Shown here one piece after another: positions 26,000 to 37,773 of a stretch of DNA of 64,000 nt. The notes under the pieces were generated by a model that worked only from the letters and a program-made list of their open reading frames with translations, was not told the origin of the DNA and did no database searches. The position numbers and the translations under genes are program-made. Every line of letters starts with the position of its first letter. The first letter of the stretch is position 1. The DNA is from Tenebrio molitor (taxonomy: Eukaryota > Arthropoda > Insecta > Coleoptera > Tenebrionidae), in assembly GCF_963966145.1 (NCBI RefSeq), contig NC_091051.1:9920001-9984000 (forward strand), written 5' to 3'.

Positions 26000-27046
26000 A
26001 CAGGGTTATTCACGAGAGACGAGACGAGAGAGAGATGAAAATTTCGTTATATGCAACCCAAAATACAGAAATCCATAGAACTTGATATTTTGTTTAATTC
26101 GAAATAAGATTAACAATGACACTTTCTCTTTGTTGAGGGAATGAACAAACTTGACAGCATGACAGATAATACTGACATGACAGATAATAAATAAGGACCA
26201 GCAATCATTGATTTAACTATTACTTTTTATAAATTTAGAAAGCTAGAAACTATTGGAAATTACATAAAGTCCATTCAATAAACATCTGGACTGTCAAAAT
26301 CAAAATTGCAGTTGTTAGGTTGGTTAAATCACTAGTTATTTTCATATTGCCCAGTTGTTATCTATGATTTTTTAATTTTTCAAACTACTCATTTGTTTAA
26401 ATTGACTGTCAAATAAATTGTAAAATTATTTAAGTGTATTTTGTAAAAAGGTTAAAATGGAAAGTTCAAAACGAACTAGGGTGCGAGAGAAGAGGGCTAT
26501 AAGAAATTATTCTGAGGAACAAACAAAAAAGTGATAATAACGGGAAGAAATTACAAATTTGTGCCAAAGCCGCTCCAGTATTGTTAACTAAGAATTGGTG
26601 TTCGTTCTTGTGATTCACAAATCAAAATTTTGGAGAGCTAAGTGTTAATCAAGTCCAAGTGTTAAATAATTTTCTTCTGAATAAATGAAACAGATTAGTT
26701 TATTTTGGATGATTTCGGTTGTTGTTTAATTTGTTACCTGTTTTCAGTTTGTCGCGTGTTTTTTATAAACTTCATAAACTTTATAAACTCTCTAATTCAT
26801 TTAGTTTAGTGTTCGAAGCAATGAATGATTCAAAACATTTTTAGTTCAATGATTAAACATGAAAACATAACCTAAATATATTTTGTAACTAGATTTTGAT
26901 GTCGGTACACTCTAGCGAAATTTTTTTATATCCAAGTACAGTCAAAACAAGCATTTTATTTAAAATTTAATTTTGATAGTCCAGGAGTTTTTTGAATTTA
27001 CTTTATAAAGAAATTTTCATCGGAAGTCTCTCGTGAATAACCCTGT
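26000..27046. mobile_element. TACAGGG-ended element, about 1.05 kb
   Basis: The left end acagggttattcacgagaga and the right end tctctcgtgaataaccctgt are perfect inverted repeats. A second pairing block gatgaaaattt / aaattttcatc lies inside each. At 1047 bases it is the longest member of this end group here. I see no transposase frame inside, so it is probably a non-autonomous deletion product. A short direct repeat (catgacagataata) lies near 26155-26190. Confidence 0.7.
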
Positions 27047-27048
27047 AT

Positions 27049-27420
27049 GTACCGAGCAATCAAAAAGAAAACAAATCAAGAGTGCTACCTCACCTTTTGT
27101 TTTATCGAAAGGTCTGTCTTTGTTTGAGTCATACGCATACTTACTATGCACAATCGTTTTATTGGTTGCCTACCTCTCGAAAAATCTATTATTAATTAGT
27201 TATTAATCTGGGATAATTGTTGCTTACAATTACATTAAACGTCTGTAAACTTTGCCGAAATTGAAAAGTTGTTTTCTAGGTTAACAACAGCACATCGCTG
27301 ACGTTTCTTTGACATTTCAACGAAAAATCTGCTTACCAGTGGCGTCGCGTTTGGCAATTAAGCTGGAAAATTACTCATTCTGATGAATGTAAAATGTTGC
27401 TCTTGTTTATTTTATAAATT
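27049..27420 (-). mobile_element. Partial copy of the 38686-39066 foldback family
   Basis: The left edge gtaccgagcaatcaaaaag and aaacaaatca match an arm of the 38686 element. At 27310-27420 the reverse complement matches its core (gagcaacattttacattcat and tgccaaacgcgacgcc). The other arm was not found. It directly abuts the end of the 26000-27046 element. Confidence 0.6.
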
Positions 27421-30392
27421 TTCTCCATTATCTGGATTTCCAGGTTAATCGTATTTTATTTTAAGGGTGCGTACGGTGTAATTGTTGAAATCATTGTTAT
27501 TGATCCTACTAATTAAATTTGTCGAAAACTGGGTGAAGGGTTAAAAATTAAACATTCGGTTCAGTGAGGCGAATCGATTTGGGGAAAGATAAAAAGTAAA
27601 TAACAGCTATAGATTTTTATTAAAGTACCCAACGAAAAAAGCAGGTAGAGAAATATTCGGCGAGGGTTTCGAAGATACGAACGGTAAATAAAGGGCGAGA
27701 TTGTGCTCTCGGATTTTTAATTAAAGCATTGTTTGCGAATTATTAATAGTTGGTTGGCCTATTAATAATCAGGTAAATATAATCTGAGTATTAATTTTTG
27801 TCATAACCGGTGCTAATTTATTACATTTGCGGAGCTTAGACGGGGACAAGAAAAGTTGTGACGATAAGATTTTGTTTGTTTAATTTTTGGAGTTGGGTCC
27901 GAAACAAAAGGTAATTCATTAGGTGTGTCTTTGGCAAAGAAAACAAGACGAATACCTTTAATTCAATTCGGAAACAACAGAAATATTAAATTAAGATCCG
28001 GCGTAATTATCATTAGGCGAGCTTAGGGAGGTAAATTGGATTGGTGTCAACCCAGTGGCGCACCGTCATTCCTTATTACGGCAGCAATCGTTAAGAAAGG
28101 AGGTAAATAACTAATAGTGAGCCTCGGGGCCCCGAAGAGACCGCGATAAGATTGCAAACTGCTCAAGTTACAAATTAGGGGGCTCACTGCCGCTAAATCC
28201 ACGGATTTGCGAAGCTCTAGAAAAATTAACCCATTTATTATTAACAGACGAAAGAAACAAGTTTCTACATCCGGGAATTGTTTTACTACTTCTGTCTGGC
28301 CGTACCGAAATGATATTTTATACGCTTGCAAAAACATAAGATTTCTGCCATGAATAATCACGTCATGCATTATCATAAACAACAACCGTTCCTGATTTAC
28401 ATATCAAAATAGTAGTAGCGTGGCTGACGGAATCGCGTTTTAAATTTTAAGGTTTACTTTTAAAGGAAACTTGATGTTATCAAAGTTGGATGAACTGATT
28501 GCATAAGTAAATAGAAATATGTTAACGATCGAAGAAACTCGCTCCGAACATGAACGTCTTCGGCGAGTCGTCGTAGTCACCTAGTTCCTAATTTTTCCTT
28601 AAAATTTCCGGTTGGAGATTAGCGTAAGTGAAACATAAGGGTCGGCTCCGGTATCGGGAAGTCAAATAAAAATCAACAAAAACGGAAGTTCTCTCTCGGA
28701 GGGATGGAAGGTTTCGACTTTTACAAGAAGTTATGTAACATTTTGTTCGCCCCATGGGAAGGATATAATAAAGACGTGACGGGAAAATGGTCGGGCACCC
28801 CGTTTATAGGAAAGAATGGGTTCAGAAGCCTGCAGGTTTGTGGTGGAGATCGTCCCCAAAGAGGTCTCTAAATGCGTCGCGTACTCTTCGGAAACACCGC
28901 ACTATATTATCATCAACTCGTCAACGAAATAGAAAGTAACGTCTTCAAGGGGCAGATTTATGGCGGCGACTTTTTCGATTTAATCCTGGTCGGGTTAATG
29001 AAAATCAGGATAAGCCAAAATTCCTGCGCGGAATCTGGAAGGCATCAGATTGTGAATAATCAGCGATTCCGGGCCCATTAAATACCGGTCTCGCATTTCC
29101 CGCCGATTGACTTTACGCAAACTTTGTATACACAAAAAGCGATTGAAGTTGGGACTCGCGTAATAGAAATGAGATCGAATCAAAGGAAGCAGAAAACGGT
29201 CCATTTGATTTTTTTCTCTTAAGACTCTTGAATTTCAAATAAAAAGCTTTTCGACCGCTCACGCCACATAGATTGCAAATGCAAACTTGATACGATCGAC
29301 GTGCATTCCATTATTTCTAACCTTATTTCAGTTAATCTTTAATCGTCACGACGTATTTTTAAATTACGAGTACAATTTACAATCAAAATCTTAAAATATT
29401 TTAGATCTGTGAATGACATCCTCAATCATGAAAATTAGAAGAAACGGTAAAAACAAATTAAATTATCATTACAGTACTAGTGCATTATTCGATAACTACA
29501 CTATAGCATTAATTACCGCTGTTGAATTCTTGTCATTAAAATTAAAATGCGGCACTGATCTACTTGGTATAAATGTTTGGAAAATGCAATAAAAACCAGG
29601 AAGCACTACCGTGTACGGAGGCAAAAACTTATAATTGAAAACTCGAACTGTCACTAAATTCTGTAGAATGTTTAAGCTAAATGTTTTATTTTGTACGAGA
29701 AAAGTTACTTTAAAATAAACAAGTCGCGGATACTTGATAATAGCATTTATTACGTGAAAGACTTTCACAGTAGGTTCATAAGTTAATTTCAAAACTGAAA
29801 AAAATCTAATAAGAAAACAATGTTGCGTTTTGTTATCTGGAAGGGAAGTATTTCTGTGCCGTTTTTTAAGAAAGTTAGAGTCTGCAATCGAATTGGTGTG
29901 TGAGGATGATAATCTTAATGATTTTTATGTACAAACATGACTCAGATAGTGCTTGCGTCTTTTGATAAAATAAAGTGTTTTCACATAGGCTAAGATCGAA
30001 TTGGATTTCAAATTGAATAAAAACATGTTGTGGTATCATTAAAGTTCTGATAATCCCTTCAGTGCAGCCTGAATGCAGCCTGATTGAAGAGTTCTTTGGT
30101 AAAGTTAGTTCTTTGATGTTTAAAAATGGTTGACACTGTCAAAAAAAATTAACAATGAAATTGAGCAATTCAGAAATAGATTGACGAAATAAACTTCGAT
30201 GACGATAATATGATGTTTCATAGTTCATAAATTAACTGTAAAATGTGACTGTTCTACAGACGGTTTTCAAATACATCTGCACGTTTAACCAAATCCAAAC
30301 ACCAAAAATATTCGATTAAAATTTTCAATAATAGTAAAAATACATCTGAGATTGTCAAAATATGTAACCAGTCATAAAAAATGTTGCATCTA
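27421..30392. other. Repeat-poor non-coding DNA
   Basis: 28000-29200 is a GC-richer island with frames on both strands (28047-28385 minus, 28872-29081 plus). None resembles a known protein, and none is bounded by convincing splice sites. Confidence 0.35.
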
Positions 30393-30866
30393 TACAGGGT
30401 GTTTTCGAAGTTGAGGCGTTCCTTTTAAATCACCTTAGTAAAATGTGCACGGCAATGAAGATATAATAAGTTCATTTTTTTGAAATTTTTTAAACCGGTC
30501 CTAACAATAAAAATATACAATCAATTATCTCTGTTAAAACAAAAATTTTACTAAGAAGATTTAGGCTAAAATTCTTAAGAATAATGTATAGTATAGTTTT
30601 CCCATTTATAATTTGGTTTTATGGCAGTGCAATTGTAATTATTAGGGGCTGGGGTTGCGGTTTTGGCAATAGACTTGAAGATATTGTAGCCTACTCAGAC
30701 AACAGACAACGGACCTTCTTTTACAGTCCTAGGATTTACGGCGGTAGTTGCCTATTGTCGGGGTATTTAACTCCCTGACAACAGGGCTGGTAGTAAAACC
30801 AAATTATAAATGGGAAAACTATACCTCGTGTTACAAGGAACGCCTCAACTTAGAAAACACCCTGTA
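30393..30866. mobile_element. TACAGGG-ended MITE with nested inverted repeats, 474 bp
   Basis: The outer ends tacagggtgttttcgaagtt and aacttagaaaacaccctgta are inverted repeats; ttgaggcgttcctt / aaggaacgcctcaa extends them. A second, inner pair (tatagttttcccatttataa and ttataaatgggaaaactata, about 30594-30822) is also inverted. The unit is therefore an inverted repeat within an inverted repeat, possibly an older element captured inside a newer one. Confidence 0.75.
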
Positions 30867-31698
30867 TAAAGCGTGATCAACAATGACTGAGTCTGTTGGC
30901 AACGAAACAATTGAAAAATATTGGTGTTTTTCTTGTCCCGTAATTGGTACTGACCGGATGTTTTAACTTGATACGACATTAAAAAAAATTAGGTTATGTC
31001 GGTTATGTTTATGCTTAATACAAAACTGAACCTTTGATGGTAAATTTCAAATTTTCCTGTTAAGACTGCAAAGCTGACAATCGGAAATGCGTTTACCAGT
31101 ACAATATTTGTTTAAAAAATAAAACACAATGTTGTAGCAAAAACTGGTTACATTCTGCGGATGTTCCAATGGCATCCGTACAAAAATGATTGGTACAATT
31201 TGTAAATATTTTTACATAGGGAAACGCATGGATGGCAAAATCACTTGAACAATTTAAGCTCCACGGTTATTGATACTCGATACAAAAAGGCTTTCAATCA
31301 GTTGAACTTTTGGCTATACTATAACAAGTTATTATCGACTATATCTAGAATGAAACAGAGCTGCAAATTCACAGAATCTGCACACGAGTTGAATGTGCTG
31401 CTCCAGTTTTACGAGTCACATCATTAATTATATCACGAGTTTAGATTTGATGAGAAAATATAATTGAATGGATAAATGAAGAACATTTAAATCTATAAAG
31501 AGACGCCACTAGCTTTGCTTTTTAATAATTGTTGTTTGGGACTGACTGATTGCTTTCTTACATATCAGCGACATCCTTTCAACGATTATTACACCTTTTT
31601 TCAGCTGATGATCATGCAATTTGGAGAAACATTTTTAGTTGTCAAATTTGACAAATGTCAAAATGGACCAAAATAAGGCGACATATTCTTTTGATATA
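30867..31698. other. AT-rich non-coding DNA
   Basis: Nothing supported. Confidence 0.35.
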
Positions 31699-31961
31699 TA
31701 TTGGGTGATTCAAAATAATTGTGGATAAGTAACTATGTACGAAAATGTATGTGGCAACTTTGTAGGTAGGATAGAGTTGACATTTCTTTGACAGTTCATA
31801 GTCGAGCAATTTTGAAAATTGTTAAGTCAATGACATAAAAAAATCAAATGCACACACATGAAATATCATACAAGTGTCAACTCTATCCCACCCACACAGT
31901 TGCCAGTGTTGCCACATACATAGTTGCCACATTTACCCACAACTATTTTGAATCACACAGT
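31699..31961. mobile_element. MITE, 263 bp, TTGGGTGATTC ends
   Basis: tattgggtgattcaaaataa on the left mirrors ttattttgaatcaccca-like sequence on the right (actattttgaatcacacag). Inner parts also pair (ggatagagttgaca / tgtcaactctatcc and atgtggcaac / gttgccaca). The ends resemble mariner-type termini, but no transposase is present. Confidence 0.65.
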
Positions 31962-32936
31962 TTTATCACACTTACTATGGTATTGTACATTTCTAGAGAA
32001 TTTTATTTTCTCATAATTCTGTACTTTAGAACGACTACATAAAACCTTTGAAAGAGTGGCGGCGATACTTGCAAAGAATTTTTATTAAAACTACTCACTC
32101 AGGATTTTACCATTTCATTTCAGCAACGTCACACCAAAAATATTAATATCTTGGATAACAATGTTGCGAGATAAAACTGTATTTTTCTTTTGGTTTATTG
32201 TATTTCTATTTAAATATAATTTGTCATTGTTTTAAGAACGCCAAATATAGAAGCTTTGAAAATTAGGTAAATAATAAGAAATTAGGTACTTGAAATGAAC
32301 AAAACTGAAACAAAATGAATCGAGTTTTAAATTTTTTGTGCAGTGTCTCGATAGACAAAGGCAATTCATTAAAGGTGAAATATTAATCTAATGAAAATTT
32401 AATCCAATGCCGGCGTAAGCCCGGTCTTTCATCACCACAAAAAGAATTCTAGCAGCTAATTATTGTTTAACAAAGGACAAGCCTCAGCTTATCGTCGAGG
32501 ATGTTTGCTCTTGACGACAGGAGCCCTCGAATATTTTGCCGCTACAAAAGTAAGTCTGAAGTTCGACAGCAATTTTTCTTGTGATTTTACCAATCTTGTA
32601 GCGTTGTTATCAATAAAAACACATTTTCGACAGAAGCGTCTGACACAAGATAACTCAGATGCTGCAATTAGTGACAAACATGTATTTATCAGAGGGGAAT
32701 CGTAGCTTTCGCGAGGTACTTGACAAATACGAGCAATGTTTGAAAAAACAGACGAGTTGAGAGATAATCCGGATTAAAAATGAGATACGTGCCTAGCTAT
32801 GCGAACGACGCGTGGCGGCGGTCGGAAGTAATCCCAACAAAGCCGACAAAATATGGGCTTACACAAGACTAGCTCCGCCATGCATCAATTATTGTCACCA
32901 ATCAATCCTCAACTTGTACATTTTTTTATGTTTCAG
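31962..32936 (+). other. Upstream flank / probable intron of the CARP-like gene
   Basis: No exon was recognised. The stretch ends in a T-rich tract and tttcag, the acceptor of the exon that follows. Confidence 0.4.
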
Positions 32937-32987
32937 TAACGTCAGCTGTAAGCTGGGAGGAATGGTGGACCTATGACGGAATCTCTG
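32937..32987 (+). CDS. Internal exon of a carbonic anhydrase-related protein (CARP, CA10/11-like)
   Basis: The 51-base exon is preceded by a T-rich tract and tttcag, and followed by gtaagt. In the open frame it encodes TSAVSWEEWWTYDGISG, with the first codon completed from the upstream exon and the last G shared with the next. From memory, WWTYDGISG is the start of the alpha-carbonic-anhydrase-like domain of insect CARPs, normally continuing GPAFWG. These proteins are secreted or neuronal, usually lack the full zinc-binding histidine set and are considered catalytically inactive. The exon enters after codon base 1 and leaves after codon base 1, so introns on both sides are phase 1. I searched by eye for a downstream TGG GGN exon and an upstream signal-peptide exon and found neither. 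Each flanking intron would then exceed 31 kb. A decayed exon or chance splice pair is the main alternative. Confidence 0.65.
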
Positions 32988-33550
32988 GTAAGTCCGATAT
33001 TTTTCAATAATTCAATTGATAAATGGTCTGCATTGGGTGTGCACGAATTCGGATCAAAAAGATGAACTGCAGTGCAACGTTGAAGGTGGATTATTTACGT
33101 CCGAATTTCACAAAACAGACACTGGCGTTTAAATTGTTTATTATTGTTGAAGCAGCTAAATTGGACGTGAGAAGCTTTAGAGACGTTTCCACCAATTAGG
33201 TACCATCAAGTGTGGTTTGGTCACTAAAATATACAGAGGGACTCAACGAAAATGAGGTAGACGTGTTGTGCGACATTCAGTTTCTCAAAAAGAGACTGGA
33301 CTAGTCATTTGTCGAAGAGTTGTCTGTTGATTCGCTTTCTAGGTTAAGAATTAATGATAATAATGACAATTTGATTTATTTTGACTTTTGAGCTGTCATA
33401 TTTGAATTTGACAGGTAAATCTTTTCCAACCGGACAAAAATGGCAACAATAAAAAAAAATGTTGCCTATATCAAAATTAATAAGTGGTTTTTTTTTCGTA
33501 AATACTATTGGCCAAAACATTTTGTAATCACGGTTACTGTGAACATAAAT
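32988..33550 (+). other. Start of the long intron after the CARP-like exon
   Basis: No repeat or gene seen. The plus-strand frame at 33440-33631 runs into MITE-A copy 6 and is chance. Confidence 0.4.
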
Positions 33551-33622
33551 ATCGGGTGTTCATTTAAATTTGCCATCAAAATTGGCGATGAAGAGTCAAT
33601 TGTGAATGCATCACTAGTCCGG
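33551..33622. mobile_element. MITE-A, copy 6 (left end only)
   Basis: Begins atcgggtgttcatttaaatt and continues through ggcgatgaagagtcaattgt, then similarity ends. The right arm is missing. Confidence 0.7.
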
Positions 33623-33641
33623 AACGTCTAATACAAATGTC

Positions 33642-33735
33642 GTACGGTAGATATTTTACAGCGCTCCAACTAATCAGGCACTCGGCTTCGCCTCATGAAA
33701 CCTAGTTTTCGCGCTATAAAATACCCCTACAGTAC
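33642..33735. repeat. Foldback with CpG loop, 94 bp
   Basis: gtacggtagatattttacag and gcgc on the left pair with gcgctataaaatacccctac on the right. The loop contains ctcggcttcgcctca. It directly follows the truncated MITE-A copy 6. Confidence 0.55.
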
Positions 33736-35994
33736 CCTAATGTAAATAACTATTTCAGTCGTTGAAAATGTTTAAATACTTTGAATGCAAAACAGTATTT
33801 TCATAACAGTGAACAGAATTTCGGAAAAAAAAGTTGTTTCTCGTAGCTCACCGAAATCGCTAATTTAAAATGTGCTTATTTTTATCCTCTTATTTAATTA
33901 AATTAAGTGACTGACTTTTATCTGTGAGAGAAAGACAGTTCAACTAGATAACGTCATAGCAGAGTCGGGAATTTTCCATAATGAAAAATAGTTAACGAGG
34001 GTAGGGAAACCGTTTGAAATTAAAAGTCTTTCTAAACAAGTGCAGCGTAAATTCAACAAAATATGAGTCTATAAATGAAAATAGGTTCCAGTAATGAAAA
34101 TAGAGGGGAGTCCCGGGATAATTTCTTAGCTTAGCATAAAAAGATGTTTACTTCCGCCATTTAGTTCTAAGTGAAACAAACACAATTTGCATTTCGCATT
34201 TAGGATATTTTTTAAATTAACTTTACTGTATACATCAAGTTAGTTTGCATATATTTCCGGTCCGTTTTCGTTGTTTCGCACAAAATGTTTAGTGGATAGG
34301 AAAGGAGCAAAATAAAATATGGCCGAGTAAGGAAAAGTCTCGAGCGAATGTATCTGCTCCGTGGAAAAGAAGTGTATTTCTGGTGCATTTAGAGATGGGG
34401 AGCTTGCAACTTTTTAATAGTTCGTAAGTAATTTCATTAAATAGAAAGGGAGACGGATAGTGGTTCTTTAAAATTCAAGATATACTGCGGAAGTTTGAAT
34501 ATAAATCCAAAGTCGGTCGCTAAGAGGTGACGATAACGATTTGTTGCCTCTGGTGCCATTCTTTTCTTCTAATATGACAAGGAAACTCCATATAACTTGT
34601 CCAACTGTCCACGTCTCGCTGTATTTTATTTGACCAATAAGTTTGTTGGTGTGATAAAAAGTTGGCGGGAACTGCTTTAATATTTAAGGACAACAGCGAC
34701 AGAAGCGGGCGAATCAACAAAACTAACTGCAATCCTTTTTCCGATTGTCGAGCTTTCGGTTTGGGCATATGCTCCAAGGAATTATGATTAGGGAGATAGT
34801 TGTTGTTATAATAGTGGCTGGAAGGACAATGGGACGCTATCTTGGGTAAAGAGACCTCCTGTGTAACCTGACATAATCGTCCCAATACAAGCGTACATTG
34901 CAACCCGGCCCTGCATTTTCCAGCCTACTTTGCATAATGTTACCCCTGGGTAGATATCCGCGTTACACAATGAGATTCTTTTTGTATTCTTCTGCTCTTC
35001 CGTTTACCTAGTCCGTTCCTTCTCCACATCCTGCCGCTTTTTGTATTTATTCTCTATGGTTCCGGAGTGTATCCGTTATTTTGTCAGAGACGTAATATAC
35101 ACCGTCTACCGCGACACAAACTTCCATATAAAACTTCTTAATCGGCGGAGTTGCGTAATTTACAACACCCGTTATATAAATTATTTCTCGCTCGACCCAC
35201 AGGTGATTTGCGCTATTCGTCCCTAATTACACGTGGCTAAACGGCCAGAATTCAGTGGGGTCTACGTGTACGAATTAAAAAATTCAGACGAGACGGCATC
35301 GTAAGAATTTTCCAGACACAATAACGTGATTTATGATGGTATAGACGTTACCAACTTCAAAATATAAATATTATCGTAAATTTTTAAAGGCGTCTGACAC
35401 AAGAATTAATATGTTTTCTAGATTAAAAATCTCGAAGTGAAGTGTGTTAAATGCGCTATATATTTCATAATCTGACAGCCAACAACCAACCCCGAAAAAA
35501 ATTTACCATTATGCATCTTAAGTACCTTTATCGGTACACAACAACTGAACTTTTCACAAAATTTCTCTCGCTTTCACGTCGGGACAGTTTTGCAATTTGC
35601 ATTAAACGACATTTGCCATAAATTACTCAGGAATATTTAAAAGACACATTTGTCTATCTAGATCTTTTTTGTTAATATAAAATGAATGATTTATCAGTTG
35701 CCAGTGAACATTTTCAAATTGACAGTTCCTCGTCTTCAATTAAATGTGAAGATTTAATTAATAATTATTATAGAATTTACTACTCCAACAGATAAAGTTC
35801 CTCTTGAAAAACATTATTTGAATTGTTGTTGAGAAATTTAGTCTCTTGTAATAACTTTCAAAACAACTGCAGGAGCTATGATGCGAGTGCGAGAGAGATA
35901 ACTCTCGCCGAGAGAGACAGCACACAAAAATAATAATAATGCTGATACTAATCAAATTGTCAATCAATATAACACATCAAACTTGATGCAGTGT
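33736..35994. other. Repeat-poor non-coding DNA
   Basis: The 127-codon minus-strand frame at 34520-34903 has no domain, signal peptide or exon signals that I can defend. An agag-rich imperfect palindrome lies near 35890-35920. Confidence 0.35.
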
Positions 35995-36434
35995 CAGGAT
36001 GTCGTAATTTGGTAATTGTCAGTAAATAAAATAATTGGGTAAACATTACGTTAACAATGGTGTCATGACGGCTTGTGTCGTGGATCGAGGTGATCGTGGT
36101 CTGCACATCTATCACAGGCTTACCTCCTGTAAAATAATAAAATGGGGTGGTGAGTAACCAGTTCGCTGAAAGTGTTGTGCGAGCACAACCAATACATATT
36201 TACAATAATAAATCACACACATCTCAAATATGGTACCATCACAATGTCAACGTTAACTCTTAATATCGTTGGTGATTATCAATTATCATCACATATTCAT
36301 TGAGCTCTAGTACTTTAAGTTATTATCAATTATTATTAACTCATTGAGTTTTGTCCAGGGTTGTTAGGAAAAGGAAAAGAGTAGGGTTCACTCAGAACCC
36401 CCAGGACTCTAACAGTCCACTGCACAACTGTAAT

Positions 36435-36980
36435 CAAACGAGGCGCCCTGATAACACTCAGCGACCCTCAATCAATTGTGATCACCAATCGCGACGGAGT
36501 TGTGCAATGAGTACGAGTACTCGCCCCGCCCGATAAACAAATGAGCAGCCCTGATAACACTCAGCGACTCACTCGATTCGTCTACTGACAGCTCCCCGGT
36601 CTCTGCAGTCCATGTAATCACAATCAATTTCACACCGCTAGCAGCTCCACGGTCTCTGCTAGCGTACAGTTGCCGGAACAAAGGAAGGTTGGACAGTCTA
36701 ATTAATTAGCTCGACATGTCGGGGCTCAATCATATCAAAATTAGCAATTGCATCAAACTGTTATGATTCTGATCAAATCAACAACATCACCCTCAATGGT
36801 GAAAACAACATCATCTCAATTAATTATAACTCACGAGCAGTCCTGATCCCTGTCAGCGACTCTCAATTAATTATTAATCACGAGCGGTCCTGATCTCAGA
36901 CAGCGACCCTCAATTAATTAGCAATCACGAGCAGCCCTGATCTCAGTCAGCGACTCTCAATACTCTCAATTAATTATTAC
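36435..36980. repeat. Degenerate 48-bp tandem repeats
   Basis: Three adjacent units at about 36830-36980 read like gagcagccctgatctcagtc plus agcgactctcaattaatta. Two further diverged units lie near 36440 (cgccctgataacactcagcg) and 36543 (gcagccctgataacactcag). The units are about 48 bases with substitutions and one internal small duplication (ctcaatactctcaatt). Confidence 0.7.
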
Positions 36981-37210
36981 AAATCATTCAAAGACTCACC
37001 ATGCTAATTGTATTTAATTATGGCCATGATCATGATCAATATCAATTATTAAAATAGGTAAACTCACCACATCACCAACAGAAACAGGTTACTCAGTGAT
37101 ACACTCACCTTGTGTAAATTAACTACACCTTTCACAAACTCACTTTTACATAAACTTTAGTAAGATATTCTAATTGGATTCTTTGCTCTACACTCTGTCA
37201 CAGTTCATCT

Positions 37211-37240
37211 TCGACTGACCTAGTCCGCCCTTTAAATACC
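37211..37240 (-). promoter_or_regulatory. TATA plus initiator-like motif
   Basis: The minus strand reads tatttaaa (about 37232-37239), then tcagtc (about 37213-37218), the arthropod initiator consensus. The spacing is a little shorter than the usual 28-32 bases, so function is uncertain. Confidence 0.35.
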
Positions 37241-37510
37241 CTAATAATCAGTATCCAACAATCACGAAATGGGTCTCATGGTCTGACGCTGACAGATTTG
37301 TGACGGTCTGGCATCTCGCACTATTGGGGTGTGCGAGGGTTGTAAATAATGTCTCGGTACTGTTTTGTTTGTCTTGAACTATTTATCGAAATTCCTGAAG
37401 GTCCAAAACAAGTCTATAAATCCATCTAACTTTTGGACGTGACTTAGACATATGCAAAAGACGAAAACAGGAAAAAAAAATGTGTTTAATATTTCGTTGT
37501 CCTACACAAC

Positions 37511-37773
37511 TACAGGGTGATTAACGAGTAATAATGAGCCCAACGAACTTTGTGATGCAACCAACATTACATTTGCACCTATTATGTGGATAAAAATATA
37601 TTTTCATTTTATACAACACAGTCAACATGTCGACATTACATTTGTCAAATTTAATCAAAATCATTACGTGGAATAATTAATAAAAACACAAATTACAAAA
37701 CTATTGGGGACATGTATTGTTGGTTGCATCACAAATTTTGTTAAGCTCATTATTACTCGTGAATCAACTTGTA
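37511..37773. mobile_element. TACAGGG-ended MITE, 263 bp
   Basis: The left end tacagggtgattaacgagta and the right end tactcgtgaatcaacttgta are inverted repeats. Pairing continues inward (aataatgagc / gctcattatt, then tgtgatgcaaccaa / ttggttgcatcaca). The internal sequence is nearly shared with 52720-52947, so the two are copies of one family. Confidence 0.8.

Larger units (their letters stand above)
35995..37380 (-). other. Structured minus-strand block: promoter-like motif, splice-like sites and tandem repeats
   Basis: Read on the minus strand, the block starts with a TATA-like tatttaaa and a tcagtc initiator-like motif about 20 bases further on. Next come several good donor-like sites (aaggtgagtg near 37105, tggtgagtct near 37000), then a 48-bp tandem repeat region. 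It ends with a T-rich acceptor-like ttattttacag followed by gaggtaagcc (about 36118-36141). No long frame runs through it; a 69-codon frame (36472-36681) has no known domain. It could be the promoter end of an LTR-type element, a 5' non-coding exon, or a non-coding RNA gene. Confidence 0.4.

Noticed and set aside
28047..28385. 112-codon minus-strand frame
   Set aside because: Not recognisable, and no convincing promoter or splice context.
34520..34903. 127-codon minus-strand frame
   Set aside because: Low-complexity residue runs, no domain and no exon signals.
35884..35920. agag/ctct-rich palindrome-like stretch
   Set aside because: Simple-sequence character makes the pairing uninformative.
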